Origin: Caldimonas tepidiphila
GTDB taxonomy: Bacteria; Pseudomonadota; Gammaproteobacteria; Burkholderiales; Burkholderiaceae_C
Reading direction: 5' to 3'
Assembly: GCF_003569765.1 (NCBI RefSeq)
Contig: NZ_QXMG01000004.1
Location: forward strand, 62,001-126,000
Length of the DNA: 64,000 nucleotides
Part shown: one piece after another, positions 1 through 10,419 of the stretch
Position numbering within the stretch: position 1 is the stretch's first letter
How the letters are laid out: each line of letters begins with the position of its first letter
Notes under the pieces: model-generated
What the model saw: only the letters and a program-made list of their open reading frames with translations
What the model was told of the DNA's origin: nothing
Databases searched by the model: none
Made by a program: the position numbers and the translations under genes

Positions 1-498
1 CCCTTCGGGCCGCAGACCGTCGTACTCCTCGAAGGGCTGGTGGATCCAGGGGCTGGTCGGCAGCATCTCGACGTAGTAGTCGGGGATGTAGGTCGACACG
101 CCCTTGACCCAGATCACCGCCGAGCGCAGCTCGCTGATCTGCGGCATGCCGCGCAGGCGCTCGACCACGGCCTTGAGCGTCACGCCCGAGTCCGACAGGT
201 CGTCGACCAGCAGCACCCGCCCGGCGAGCTCGCCCTTGGGCATCGTGATGTACTTGGCCATGTCCAGACGACCCTGGATCGTGCCGGCCTCGGCGCGATA
301 GGAGCTCGTCGACATGATCGCCAGCGGCTTGTCGAACACGCGCGACAGCACGTCGCCGGGGCGCATGCCGCCGCGCGCCAGGCACAGGATCTGGTCGAAC
401 TGCCAGCCGGAGTTGTGCACCTTGAGCGCAAGGCGCTCGGTCAGCATGTGGTATTCGTCCCAGGAGACGTACAGATGTTTGCCGTCGTCGGTCAGCAT
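1..498 (-). CDS. Phosphoribosyltransferase (partial, 3' end cut by window edge)
   Basis: Reading the minus strand from the ATG at 498-496 gives an uninterrupted frame of 166 codons to the window edge, so the C-terminus is missing. A GAGGA ribosome site lies about 7 nt upstream. The protein has the type I phosphoribosyltransferase PRPP loop VLLVDDLSDSGVTL and an upstream RGGMRPGDV segment, as in xanthine/hypoxanthine-guanine enzymes that transfer ribose phosphate from PRPP to a purine base. It follows purA by 49 nt on the same strand, which fits purine salvage beside AMP synthesis. The exact base specificity (gpt- or hpt-like) cannot be read from the sequence. Confidence 0.85.
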   Translation of the reverse strand, partial: MLTDDGKHLYVSWDEYHMLTERLALKVHNSGWQFDQILCLARGGMRPGDVLSRVFDKPLAIMSTSSYRAEAGTIQGRLDMAKYITMPKGELAGRVLLVDDLSDSGVTLKAVVERLRGMPQISELRSAVIWVKGVSTYIPDYYVEMLPTSPWIHQPFEEYDGLRPEG

Positions 499-547
499 GG
501 AAGTTCCTCGTACTGCGAAGTTCCGCTCGGTTGCCGTGAGTGCCGCG

Positions 548-1900
<1,353 letters not shown>

Positions 1901-1930
1901 TCAAAAAGGGAAAAGCGCAGTCCGTTGCGC

Positions 1931-3094
1931 TCACAGCGGGACGACGGCCCAGTCGCCGCCGGACTGCACCAGTGCGCGGTCGCAGTCGAACTCCTGCACT
2001 TCGTGTTCGTGCCCGGGCAGCACGCAGACGACGGTCTCGCCCTGCTCGCGCAGCCGGCGCACCGCGGCACGCAGCCCGGCATCCTCGCCCCAGGGCGCGC
2101 GGATCGCGGCACGGACGCCGTCCACCTGTGCCATGCGCACGAGCGCCTTGAGATCGGCGCTGAAGCCGGCCGCCGGTCGGTTGCGGCCGAACACCGCGCC
2201 CACCTCGTCGTAGCGCCCGCCGCGCACCAGCGTGTCGCTGCAGCCGGCGGCGTAGATCGCGAAGCGGGTGCCGCTGTAGTAGGCGTAGCCGCTGAGGTCG
2301 GCGAGGTCGAAGCCGACCGTGACCGCCGGGTAGGCGCGCCGCACATGCTCGCTCAGCCAGCGCAGGTCGCGCAGCGCGGCGGCGATCCCCTCGTGGCGCG
2401 GCAGCACGCGCTCGGCCTCGTCGAGCACCTCGGCGCCGCCGTAGAGCGACGTGAGGGCCAGCAGCCCTTCGCGCGACGCGGCCGGGAAATCGGCGCTGAG
2501 CGCGCGCAGCGTCGGCGTGTCCTTGGCCGCCAGCGCGGCATAGACCTCGTCGCGCACGCCCTGCCCGAGCCGCACGCCGTCGAGCAGCGCGCGCACGATG
2601 CGGGCATCGGCCAGGTCGATGATCAGCTCCTGCATGCCGGCGCGCTGCAGGCAGTCGAGCGCGAGCTCCTGCGCCTCGAGATCGGCCTCCAGGCCGCCGT
2701 GGCCGTAGATCTCGGCGCCGAACTGCAGCGGCTCGCGCGTCGAGTGCAGGCTCGCGGGACGGGTGTGCAGCACGGGGCCGCAGTAGCACAGGCGGGTGAC
2801 GCCCTGGCGGTTGAGCAGGTGCGCGTCGATGCGCGCGACCTGCGGCGTCGCGTCGGCGCGCACGCCCATCGTGCGGCCGCTGAGCTGGTCGACCAGCTTG
2901 AAGGTGCGCAGGTCCAGCTCTCGCCCGGTCCCGGACAGCAGCGACTCGAGGTACTCGAGCAGCGGCGGCATCACGAGTTCGTAGCCGTAGCCGCGCGCCA
3001 TGTCGAGCATCGCGCGCCGCAGTTCCTCGATGCGTCGCGCCTCGCTGGGCAGGACGTCGGCAATGTGCTCGGGCAACAGCCAAGCAGACGACAT
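1931..3094 (-). CDS. hisZ: ATP phosphoribosyltransferase regulatory subunit
   Basis: This is a class II histidyl-tRNA-synthetase-like protein of 387 residues with recognisable motif remnants: [16 protein letters not shown], a motif 2-like [17 protein letters not shown], and a C-terminal GGRYDEV. HisZ lacks aminoacylation activity. It assembles with the short form of HisG to make an active, histidine-feedback-regulated first enzyme of histidine synthesis. The frame is open for 17 more codons upstream, but the ATG at 3094, giving [16 protein letters not shown], fits the family start. hisG is not in this window. Placement between hflC and purA supports HisZ over HisS, and a true hisS lies at 10,420-11,706. 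Confidence 0.93.
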   Translation of the reverse strand: MSSAWLLPEHIADVLPSEARRIEELRRAMLDMARGYGYELVMPPLLEYLESLLSGTGRELDLRTFKLVDQLSGRTMGVRADATPQVARIDAHLLNRQGVTRLCYCGPVLHTRPASLHSTREPLQFGAEIYGHGGLEADLEAQELALDCLQRAGMQELIIDLADARIVRALLDGVRLGQGVRDEVYAALAAKDTPTLRALSADFPAASREGLLALTSLYGGAEVLDEAERVLPRHEGIAAALRDLRWLSEHVRRAYPAVTVGFDLADLSGYAYYSGTRFAIYAAGCSDTLVRGGRYDEVGAVFGRNRPAAGFSADLKALVRMAQVDGVRAAIRAPWGEDAGLRAAVRRLREQGETVVCVLPGHEHEVQEFDCDRALVQSGGDWAVVPL

Positions 3095-3121
3095 AGGAAA
3101 TACCGGGGGGTTAAAAAGGCA

Positions 3122-3127
3122 ATTGTA
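3122..3127 (-). promoter_or_regulatory. Possible -10 element upstream of hisZ
   Basis: The minus strand reads TACAAT here, about 28 nt before the hisZ start codon, inside the 215-nt gap after hflC. No good -35 match is visible at the right spacing. It may give hisZ-purA transcription independent of the hfl genes. Confidence 0.3.
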
Positions 3128-3209
3128 CCGGTGCCCCGGTACCACGGCCAGAAAGCACGCGGCGGGAGCGCCACTGGCTGCCGGCCGCCGCTGCCCTGTC
3201 CGCGGCGGA

Positions 3210-3285
3210 GTTGCCGTTGCGCAACCGCCGGCAACGACGCGGCACAGGCACTCCGGGAGGCGGCGCGGGACAGGAGTCCCGCGCC
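3210..3285. repeat. Two inverted repeats in the hflC-hisZ gap
   Basis: GTTGCCG at 3210-3216 pairs with CGGCAAC at 3229-3235. GGCGCGGGAC at 3262-3271 pairs perfectly with GTCCCGCGCC at 3276-3285 across a 4-nt loop. Neither is followed by a T run on the minus strand, so they look like processing, pausing or attenuating hairpins rather than classical terminators between hflC and hisZ. Confidence 0.55.
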
Positions 3286-3309
3286 GAAGCTACTTCGCGA
3301 GCGCGGTGC

Positions 3310-4200
3310 TCAGCGGGGTGCGGCGGCGGGTGCGCCCAGCCCGCGCATCGCGCGGAAGAACTCCGAGTTCGGGTCCACCACCATCACGTCCGACTTGTTG
3401 CGGAAGGACTGGCGATAGGCCTCGAGGCTGCGGTAGAAGTGCGCGAACTGCGGGTCGCGGCCGAACGCGGCGGCGTACAGCGCGGCGGCCTTGGCGTCGC
3501 CCTCGCCCTTGACCTTCTGCGCCTCGCGGTAGGCCTCGGCGATGATCACGTCGCGCTGGCGGTCGGCATCGGCGCGGATCGTCTCGCCTTCGGCGGCACC
3601 GGTCGAGCGCAACTCGTTGGCCACGCGCTTGCGCTCGGACTCCATGCGGCGGTAGACCGAATCGGTGATGTTGGCGGAGAAGTCGACGCGCTTGACGCGC
3701 ACGTCCACCACCTCGATGCCGAAGTTCTTGGCGTCGTCGGCAAGGCGCGCGCGCACGCCCTCCATCACCTTGTCGCGCTCGGTGGAGAGCACCCCGCGCA
3801 CGGTGCGGCGCGTCACCTCCTCGTTGAAGGCCGCCTGCACGATCGGGGTCAACCGGTTCTCCGCGTTGCGCACGTCGACGCCGTTGTTGCGGATGAACTG
3901 GCGCGGGTCGGTGATGCGCCACTTGACCAGCCAGTCGATCACCAGCGTCTTCTTCTCGGCAGTGAAGATCGGGCGGGTTTCGGGGCTGTCGAGCGTCAGG
4001 ATGCGCCGGTCCAGGAACACGACGTTCTGGAACGGCGGCGGCAGTTTGAACTTCAGGCCGGGCTCGGCGACGACCTCCTTGATCTCGCCGAGCGCGTAGA
4101 CCACCGCGAACTTGCGCTGGTCGACGACGTAGAGCATGGAGCTTGCGATCACCAGCAGCAGCAGGATGCTCGAAGCAATCAATCCGATACGGTTCTTCAT
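3310..4200 (-). CDS. hflC: Protease modulator HflC
   Basis: The 296-residue stomatin/prohibitin (SPFH/Band 7) protein has one N-terminal membrane anchor (about residues 6-25) followed by the Band 7 domain with YVVDQRKFAVV and a long helical C-terminal part. HflC forms a large periplasm-facing complex with HflK around the membrane protease FtsH and limits its action on membrane proteins. The frame extends 17 codons upstream, but the ATG at 4200 (MKNRIGLIAS) matches the family start and leaves 31 nt after hflK. Lies directly downstream of hflK, its obligate partner. Confidence 0.96.
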   Translation of the reverse strand: MKNRIGLIASSILLLLVIASSMLYVVDQRKFAVVYALGEIKEVVAEPGLKFKLPPPFQNVVFLDRRILTLDSPETRPIFTAEKKTLVIDWLVKWRITDPRQFIRNNGVDVRNAENRLTPIVQAAFNEEVTRRTVRGVLSTERDKVMEGVRARLADDAKNFGIEVVDVRVKRVDFSANITDSVYRRMESERKRVANELRSTGAAEGETIRADADRQRDVIIAEAYREAQKVKGEGDAKAAALYAAAFGRDPQFAHFYRSLEAYRQSFRNKSDVMVVDPNSEFFRAMRGLGAPAAAPR

Positions 4201-4231
4201 CAGGAAGCCTCTGTTCTTCTTGTCCTGGCCG

Positions 4232-5599
4232 TCAGCGGGTTTCCCGCTCACGGCTGCGCTGCGCGTCCCGGGTGCGGCTGTTCTCGACCGCTGCCGGTGC
4301 GCTGCTCGTGGTGCCGCCGCCCTCCGCCGCGGCCGGAGCGCTCGCCGCGCCTCCGGCCACGCCCGGCGAGCCCGCCTGCTGCATCAGCTTGTCCAGCGGC
4401 AGGTAGAGCAGGTTGGAGTTGCTGCGCGTGTCGACCATCACCTTGCTGACGTTCGAGAACACCTGCTGCATCGCATCGAGGTAGAGGCGGTCGCGCGTCA
4501 CGCCCGGCGCCTTCTCGTACTCGGCCTGCACGGAGCGGAAGCGGTCCGCATCGCCGTCGGCCTGCGCGACCACGCGGGCGCGGTAGGCCGCGGCCTCCTC
4601 GCGCAGACGCGCTGCCGTGCCCTGTGCGCGCGGGATCACCTCGTTGGCATAGGCCTGACCCTCGTTCTTGAGCCGCTCGCGGTCGGCGCCGGCGCGCACC
4701 GCGTCGTCGAAGGCCGCCTGCACCTGCTCGGGCGCCTGCACGCTCTGCACGTTGACGTTCGCGACGATGATGCCGGCCTTCAACCGGTCGAGCTGGTTCT
4801 GGATCGACTTCACCAGTTCGACCGCGAGCGCATCGCGCTGCTCGTAGAGCACCGAGTCCATCAGGCTGCGACCGACGATCTCGCGCACGGCCGAAGCGGC
4901 CGCCTGCGTGACCGCCTCGTCGGGCCGGTAGTTCTCGAACAGGTACTCGCGCACGTCCTTGAGCCGGTACTGCACGGTGAAGCGGATGTCGACGATGTTC
5001 TCGTCCTGCGTCAGCATCGACGAGTCGCGCAGGCCGGTGGCCGGCGCGACCGCGGCCGCACCGACCTCCACCGAGCGCAGCTGCGTGACGTTGACGACCT
5101 CGTGCGACTGAAAGGGATAGGGCATGCGCCACTTGAAGCCGGCGTCCACCGTGTGGCTGTAGCGGCCGAAGGACATCACCACGCCCTGCTGCCCTTCCTG
5201 CACGATGAAGAAGCCGCTGCCCAGCCAGATCAGCGCGACGACGCCGGCGATCAGGCCGATGCCGATGCGGGCGTTCCTGAAGTCCGGCGGGAAGCCGCCA
5301 CCGCTGCCGTCCCCATCCCCGCCCCCCTGGCGGCCGGGGCCGCCCGGCTTGCCGCCGAACAGGCCGCTGAGCTTGCGGTTGAAGTCGCGCCACAGTTCGT
5401 CGAGGTCGGGCGGGCCGTCGTTGCGGCCGCCACCGCCCTGATTGCGCAGCGGCTCCGGCCTGGAAACGGCCGGCAGACGCGCTGCCACGCTGGCGGAAAA
5501 AGCGCGCGCCAGCGCGATCGTCAACTCGGCCAGACGGCCGGGAAAGGAAGCGACGGCCGGACGCCGGACATTGTGATTCGTGTTGTTTGTCATGCTCAT
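4232..5599 (-). CDS. hflK: FtsH protease activity modulator HflK
   Basis: The 455-residue protein has a Gly/Pro-rich N-terminal stretch (about residues 50-100), a transmembrane segment (about 112-135), the Band 7/SPFH domain and a helical region, ending in a Gly/Ala-rich tail. It partners HflC in the membrane complex that controls FtsH. The ATG at 5599 overlaps the hflX stop as ATGA, suggesting translational coupling. A second in-frame ATG two codons later is also possible. Slightly longer than the E. coli protein, mainly through low-complexity ends. Confidence 0.96.
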   Translation of the reverse strand: MSMTNNTNHNVRRPAVASFPGRLAELTIALARAFSASVAARLPAVSRPEPLRNQGGGGRNDGPPDLDELWRDFNRKLSGLFGGKPGGPGRQGGGDGDGSGGGFPPDFRNARIGIGLIAGVVALIWLGSGFFIVQEGQQGVVMSFGRYSHTVDAGFKWRMPYPFQSHEVVNVTQLRSVEVGAAAVAPATGLRDSSMLTQDENIVDIRFTVQYRLKDVREYLFENYRPDEAVTQAAASAVREIVGRSLMDSVLYEQRDALAVELVKSIQNQLDRLKAGIIVANVNVQSVQAPEQVQAAFDDAVRAGADRERLKNEGQAYANEVIPRAQGTAARLREEAAAYRARVVAQADGDADRFRSVQAEYEKAPGVTRDRLYLDAMQQVFSNVSKVMVDTRSNSNLLYLPLDKLMQQAGSPGVAGGAASAPAAAEGGGTTSSAPAAVENSRTRDAQRSRERETR

Positions 5600-6906
5600 G
5601 CAATCAGAACCGGAATATCGGGATCACGGTCGTCTTTGCCATCGTTACGGTCGGGCACATTGGTGTCTTCACCCGAAACGTTGGTTCCCGGAATCGCCGA
5701 CCCCTCGTCCCAGCCCGGCATCCCGTGCACCGCCGCGTGCGCGATCGCGCCGCGCAACAGGTCCAGCCCCTCTCCGCTCGCCGCGCTGACGAACACGCGC
5801 TCGACGCTGCGGTTGGGCTCGAGCTCGAAGCGGTCGTGCGCCGAGCGCGGGCGCTGGCTGGCGTCCAGCAGGTCGGCCTTGTTGAACACCAGCAGCTGCG
5901 GGATGTCGCTGGCGCCGATCTCGTGCAGCACGCGCTGCACCTCGACGATCTGGTCCTGCCACACCGGGCTCGCGCCGTCGACCACGTGCAGCAGCAGGTC
6001 GGCGTCGGCGGCCTCCTGCAGCGTGGCCTGGAAGGCCTCGACCAGGCCGTGCGGCAGGTCGCGGATGAAGCCGACGGTGTCGGACAGCGACACGGCGCGC
6101 TCGGCCTCGGCCAGGTAGAGCTGGCGCGTGGTGGTGTCGAGCGTCGCGAACAGCTGGTTGGCCGCGTAGCTGCGCGCCTTGACCAGCGCGTTGAAGAGCG
6201 TGGACTTGCCGGCGTTGGTGTAGCCGACCAGCGAGACGCGGAAGGTGTTGCTGCGCTCGCGCGAGCGGCGCTGCGTCTGGCGCTGGCGCTTGACCTTGAC
6301 CAGTTGCGTCTTGAGCGCCTTGATGCGCTCGCGGATCATGCGCCGGTCGAGCTCGATCTGGGTCTCGCCCGGACCGCCCCGGTGGCCGACACCGCCGCGC
6401 TGGCGTTCCAGGTGGCTCCAGCGCCGCACCAGGCGCGTGGACAGGTACTGCAGCCGCGCGAGCTCGACCTGCAGCTTGCCCTCGTGGCTCTGCGCGCGCT
6501 GCGCGAAGATCTCGAGGATCAGCGCGGTGCGGTCGGCCACCGAGACGCCGAAATGGCGCTCGAGGTTGCGCTGCTGCACCGGGGTCAGTGCCTGGTCGAA
6601 CAGGACGGAATGCGCCTGGTGCTGCTCGACCAGGGCCTTGATTTCGTCGGCCTTGCCTTCGCCGACGAACAGCGCGGCGTCAGGCGCGCGGCGCTTGGCG
6701 GTCAGCCGAGCCACGGGCTGGTCGCCGGCCGATTCGGCCAGCAGCGCCAGTTCATCGAGAGTGGGGTCGAAGGACGAGCCGGGACCGAAGTCCACGCCCA
6801 CGAGCACGGTCGGATGGGGCGTCGTCGAGACGGTGGCGCTCAATGTGGATGTCGGGTGGGGGTGTGTCGGTGTAATCGGGCCCGCTTTCGCGGGCCCGGG
6901 CAGCAT
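5596..6906 (-). CDS. hflX: Ribosome-associated GTPase HflX
   Basis: The 436-residue protein has an N-terminal HflX domain with the glycine-rich loop GGVGHRGGPGETQIE (about 171-185) and a G domain with P-loop GYTNAGKST (228-236), NKAD and a switch region. HflX binds the 50S subunit and splits stalled or stressed ribosomes. The ATG at 6906 overlaps the hfq stop as TGATG and the gene's end overlaps hflK, so hfq-hflX-hflK are coupled. About 30 residues precede the family core (TVLVGVDFG), and the first codons form a strong hairpin. A later start such as the TTG at codon 22 cannot be excluded. Confidence 0.95.
   Translation of the reverse strand: MLPGPAKAGPITPTHPHPTSTLSATVSTTPHPTVLVGVDFGPGSSFDPTLDELALLAESAGDQPVARLTAKRRAPDAALFVGEGKADEIKALVEQHQAHSVLFDQALTPVQQRNLERHFGVSVADRTALILEIFAQRAQSHEGKLQVELARLQYLSTRLVRRWSHLERQRGGVGHRGGPGETQIELDRRMIRERIKALKTQLVKVKRQRQTQRRSRERSNTFRVSLVGYTNAGKSTLFNALVKARSYAANQLFATLDTTTRQLYLAEAERAVSLSDTVGFIRDLPHGLVEAFQATLQEAADADLLLHVVDGASPVWQDQIVEVQRVLHEIGASDIPQLLVFNKADLLDASQRPRSAHDRFELEPNRSVERVFVSAASGEGLDLLRGAIAHAAVHGMPGWDEGSAIPGTNVSGEDTNVPDRNDGKDDRDPDIPVLIA
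6877..6898 (-). promoter_or_regulatory. GAAA-loop hairpin in first codons of hflX
   Basis: On the minus strand a 9-bp arm CGGGCCCGC and its exact complement GCGGGCCCG flank the tetraloop GAAA. The hairpin starts about 8 nt after the hfq stop and lies within hflX codons 3-10 if the ATG at 6906 is used. No T run follows, so it resembles an mRNA 3'-end stabiliser or translation control element more than an intrinsic terminator. Confidence 0.6.
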
Positions 6907-7148
6907 CAGCTGGCGTCGTTGGGTTCGCCCGCGTGGAAATTCACCGCGCGACCGGGAACGACCGTGGAGATCGCGTGCTTGTAGACCATCTGGGTGACGG
7001 TATTGCGCAAGAGCACCACGTATTGATCAAAAGACTCAATGTGGCCCTGCAGCTTGATGCCGTTGACGAGATAGATCGACACCGGCACATGCTCCTTGCG
7101 CAGCAGGTTCAAAAAGGGGTCTTGTAGGAGTTGCCCTTTGTTGCTCAC
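6906..7148 (-). CDS. hfq: RNA chaperone Hfq
   Basis: An 80-residue Sm-like protein starting [16 protein letters not shown], with the Sm1 region ([21 protein letters not shown]) and the Sm2 signature YKHAISTV. Hfq hexamers pair small RNAs with mRNAs and influence stability and translation. The start is GTG at 7148, chosen because GGAGA stands 5-9 nt upstream and the family begins MSNKG. The frame runs further upstream but gives a non-family extension. The C-terminal tail is short. Its stop overlaps the hflX start. Confidence 0.97.
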   Translation of the reverse strand: MSNKGQLLQDPFLNLLRKEHVPVSIYLVNGIKLQGHIESFDQYVVLLRNTVTQMVYKHAISTVVPGRAVNFHAGEPNDAS

Positions 7149-7216
7149 GATATTCTCCGTGTTGAGTTTTTGGACTTCCGACGTTAACACAGGGTTTGCA
7201 GTACCCCTCCCCCCAG

Positions 7217-8560
7217 TCAGGATTCCTTGTCCGTGAAGGGGTTGCGGGACGAGCGCATCTCGATGCGCAAGGGCGTGCCGACGAGCTTGAAGTGCTCGCG
7301 GAAGCGCCCCTCCAGGAAACGCTTGTAGGCGTCGGTGACGTGCTCCAGCGAGTTGCCGTGGATCACGATCAGCGGCGGGTTCATGCCGCCCTGGTGCGCG
7401 TAGCGCAGCTTGGGCCGGAACATGCCGGCACGCTTGGGCGCCTGGTGCTCGACCGCCTCGTGCACGAGACGCGTGAGCACGGGCGTGGACATCTTCTTGA
7501 AGGCCGAGGCGTGCGCGTCAGCCACCGCCTTCCACACCGGGCCCAGGCCCTGCCGCTTGAGCGCCGAGATGTGCAGGATCGGCGCGAACTTCAGGAAGGC
7601 GAGCCGCTGCTCGATCGAGCGCTGCAGCATCTCGCGCTGGTAGGCGTCGACCGCGTCCCACTTGTTGATCGCGATGACGACCGCGCGGCCGCTGTCGAGG
7701 ATGTAGCCGGCGATGTGCGCGTCCTGGTCCGACACGCCCTGCGTCGCGTCGAGCAGCAGCAGCACGACGTTGGCCTCGGCGATCGCCTGCAGCGTCTTGA
7801 CCACCGAGAACTTCTCGATCGCCTCGAACACCTTGCCCTTGCGGCGCAGGCCCGCGGTGTCGATCAGCTCGAACTTCTGCCCGCCTCTCTCGAAGGGCAC
7901 GCGGATCGCGTCGCGCGTGGTGCCCGGCATGTCGAAGGCCACCAGCCGCTCCTCGCCCAGCCAGGCGTTGATCAGCGTGGACTTGCCCACGTTCGGCCGT
8001 CCGGCGACCGCGAGCTTGATCGGGCCGTGCCCCTCGGCGGGCGCGGCTTCCGCGTCGTCCTCGTCGAACACGAAGTCCTCGAGCGCCGCGTCGAGCAGGC
8101 TGCGCACGCCCTGGCCATGAGAGGCCGACACCGGCAGCGGCTCGCCCATGCCGAGCTCGTGGAACTCGGCCACCGCGGGCGAGTCCTGCATGCCCTCGGC
8201 CTTGTTGGCCGCCAGCAGCACCTTCTTGCCGCAGGTGCGCAGGTAGCGCGCGATGTCGTGGTCCTGCGCGGAGAGACCGCCGCGCACGTCGACGACGAAG
8301 ACCACCACGTCGGCCTCGGCGACCGCCTGGCGCGTCTGCTTGGCCATCTCCTTGAAGATGCCTTCGGAGGAGTCGGGCTCGAAACCGCCGGTGTCGATGA
8401 CGATGTACTCGCGGTCGCCGATGCGGCCGTCGCCGTAGTGGCGGTCGCGCGTGAGGCCCGCGAAGTCGGCCACGATCGCGTCGCGCGAGCGGGTCATGCG
8501 GTTGAACAGCGTGGACTTGCCGACGTTGGGTCGGCCGACCAGCGCGATGACGGGTTTCAT
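7217..8560 (-). CDS. der: Ribosome biogenesis GTPase Der
   Basis: The 447-residue protein has two tandem G domains, each with a GRPNVGKS P-loop (residues 9-16 and 187-194), followed by the KH-like C-terminal domain. Der (EngA) acts in maturation of the 50S subunit. The frame is open far upstream across bamB, but [14 protein letters not shown] from the ATG at 8560 is the family start. The preceding bamB stop is 13 nt away. The yfgM-bamB-der order is widely conserved. Confidence 0.98.
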   Translation of the reverse strand: MKPVIALVGRPNVGKSTLFNRMTRSRDAIVADFAGLTRDRHYGDGRIGDREYIVIDTGGFEPDSSEGIFKEMAKQTRQAVAEADVVVFVVDVRGGLSAQDHDIARYLRTCGKKVLLAANKAEGMQDSPAVAEFHELGMGEPLPVSASHGQGVRSLLDAALEDFVFDEDDAEAAPAEGHGPIKLAVAGRPNVGKSTLINAWLGEERLVAFDMPGTTRDAIRVPFERGGQKFELIDTAGLRRKGKVFEAIEKFSVVKTLQAIAEANVVLLLLDATQGVSDQDAHIAGYILDSGRAVVIAINKWDAVDAYQREMLQRSIEQRLAFLKFAPILHISALKRQGLGPVWKAVADAHASAFKKMSTPVLTRLVHEAVEHQAPKRAGMFRPKLRYAHQGGMNPPLIVIHGNSLEHVTDAYKRFLEGRFREHFKLVGTPLRIEMRSSRNPFTDKES

Positions 8561-8573
8561 CAGGAAGGATGCC

Positions 8574-9716
8574 TCATTCGATGCGGAAGGCGAACACGCC
8601 GCCGGAGCGGGTGACCACCACAAGATTGCCGGCGGCGAGCACCGGTGCGCCCACCACCGGCGAGCCGTCGGTGGAGACGCGCGCGAGCGGGCGGCCGTCG
8701 TCGCGCGACAGCAGGTGCACCCAGCCCTCGCCGTCGCCGAACACGACGGCCGACGGCGCGAGGGCGGGACTGCCCAGGCCACGGAAGCGGAAGCGCTCGC
8801 TCTGCCACGCGACCTCGCCGTTGGCGCGGCGCCACGCGGTGATGCGGTCGGTGCTGTCGGCGCCGTAGACATGCCGCTCGTCGGCCTGCAGGCCCTGCGC
8901 ACCGCTGGTGTTGCGGCTCCAGGCGAGCGTCGCGCTGTCGGCGTTGACGCAAGCCACGGCGGCCTGGTAGGCACGTGCGCAGACCATGTCGCCGACCCGC
9001 GCCGCGGGCCCGACGAGATCGGCGAGGCGCTCGACCTCGTTGGTGCCACGCGGCGACGCGAGCAGCACGTCCCAGCGCATCGTGCCGTGCAGCGGATCGA
9101 GCCCGGCCAGGCGCGTGCCCTGCCCCACCAGCAGCGTGTCGCGCACCGGCAGCAGCACGCCGGGCTGTGCGAGCGTCAGCGGGTCGCCCGGGCGCTGCAG
9201 GCGCCACAGCCGCGTGCCGCTGTCCGCGTCGAAGGCCTGCACCGAGCGGTCGGTGCCGTAGACGAACACGCGCTCGCCCGCCAGCAGCGGTGCGGTCAGC
9301 GAACGCGCGCCGAGCGGCTGCTTCCAGCGCACCGTGCCGGACTCCATCACGACCAGGTCGCCGCCGCGCGTCACCACCGCGACGCGGCGTGCGTCGCTGC
9401 CGACGCCGGCCCCGATCTCGGCACCCGCGGCGCCCCGCCACAGCGGCTGCCCGCTGTCGGCGGCGAAGGCGGCGACCGTGCCGTTGCTCGACGCGACGAC
9501 GATCGCATTGCCCTGCGTTGCGATCCTCAGCGGCAGCGCCGCGGTGCCGATGCGCTGGTTCCAGACCGGACGCACCGTCAGCGCGGGGGCCAGGGGCTCG
9601 AGCGGCGTGGGCTTGGGCTTCTCGGGCGTGCTCGAGCAGGCGCCGAGCAGCGCGGCGAGCGCGAGGACCGGCAGCGGCCGGGCCAGGCGTGCGAACAGGC
9701 GGGCGGCGCCGCTCAT
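8574..9716 (-). CDS. bamB: Outer membrane assembly lipoprotein BamB
   Basis: The 380-residue protein has a lipoprotein signal peptide ending at LLGAC (Cys27) and repeated PQQ-like beta-propeller blades, for example [11 protein letters not shown]- and [13 protein letters not shown]-type strands. BamB is an accessory subunit of the BAM complex that inserts beta-barrel proteins into the outer membrane. The ATG at 9716 overlaps the stop of the upstream gene as ATGA. bamD, another BAM subunit, lies at 20,730. Confidence 0.95.
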   Translation of the reverse strand: MSGAARLFARLARPLPVLALAALLGACSSTPEKPKPTPLEPLAPALTVRPVWNQRIGTAALPLRIATQGNAIVVASSNGTVAAFAADSGQPLWRGAAGAEIGAGVGSDARRVAVVTRGGDLVVMESGTVRWKQPLGARSLTAPLLAGERVFVYGTDRSVQAFDADSGTRLWRLQRPGDPLTLAQPGVLLPVRDTLLVGQGTRLAGLDPLHGTMRWDVLLASPRGTNEVERLADLVGPAARVGDMVCARAYQAAVACVNADSATLAWSRNTSGAQGLQADERHVYGADSTDRITAWRRANGEVAWQSERFRFRGLGSPALAPSAVVFGDGEGWVHLLSRDDGRPLARVSTDGSPVVGAPVLAAGNLVVVTRSGGVFAFRIE

Positions 9717-10378
9717 CGCGCCGCCCCCGAGGCGGCGTCGGCGGCGGCAGGCGCGGCGCCGAGCGCGGTCAGCTTGGCCTCGACGAGCTGCCGGTAGTCC
9801 TGCGTCGCCGGCATGGCGGCCCAGGCCTTCTGGTAGGCGGCGCGGGCCTGGTCGAGCTGGCCCTGCGCGCGCAGGATGTCGCCGCGGCGGTCGGCGGCGA
9901 GCGCCTCGAACTGCGCCGGCACGCCCTCGGTGAGCTTGAGCGCCTCGTCGTAGGCCTTGCGCTCGAGCAGCAGCGCGGCGCGGCGCAGGCGCGCGATCGC
10001 ACGGTATTCGGCCTCGCGCGCGTTGTCGCCGACCCAGGCGAGCGCAGCCTCGGCCTTCTCGTTCTCGCCCTTGTCGTGCAGCACGCGCGCGGCCAGCAGG
10101 CCGGCCTGCTCGGCGTAGGCGGTGCGACCGTAGCGCTCGCGCATGTCGCTGAAGGCGCGCTCGGCCTTCTGCGCATCGCCGGCCTGCGCGGCGCGCTCGA
10201 CCTCGTCGTACAGCACCCCGGCCTTGGCGGCCTGGTCGCGCTGCCACCAGCTCCAGCCGTTCCAGGCCGCGAACGCCAGCAGCACGACGGTGATCACGCC
10301 GGTGATCAGGGTGCCCCAGCGCTTCCAGAAATGCTTGATGTCCTCAAGCTGCTCTTGTTCGTCGAGATGAGTTGCCAT
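9713..10378 (-). CDS. yfgM: YfgM-type membrane-anchored TPR protein
   Basis: The 221-residue protein starts MATHLDEQEQLEDIKHFWKR, has one N-in transmembrane segment (about 21-43) and a periplasmic TPR-like domain. YfgM proteins associate with the SecYEG translocon and periplasmic chaperones. The start at 10378 is the family start, although the frame stays open into hisS. It overlaps bamB by 4 nt and follows hisS by 41 nt, the usual hisS-yfgM-bamB-der order. Confidence 0.93.
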   Translation of the reverse strand: MATHLDEQEQLEDIKHFWKRWGTLITGVITVVLLAFAAWNGWSWWQRDQAAKAGVLYDEVERAAQAGDAQKAERAFSDMRERYGRTAYAEQAGLLAARVLHDKGENEKAEAALAWVGDNAREAEYRAIARLRRAALLLERKAYDEALKLTEGVPAQFEALAADRRGDILRAQGQLDQARAAYQKAWAAMPATQDYRQLVEAKLTALGAAPAAADAASGAAR

Positions 10379-10419
10379 GCCTCGGCCCGTTCGGTCTTGT
10401 TGTCTGAAATAAAGGCGGA

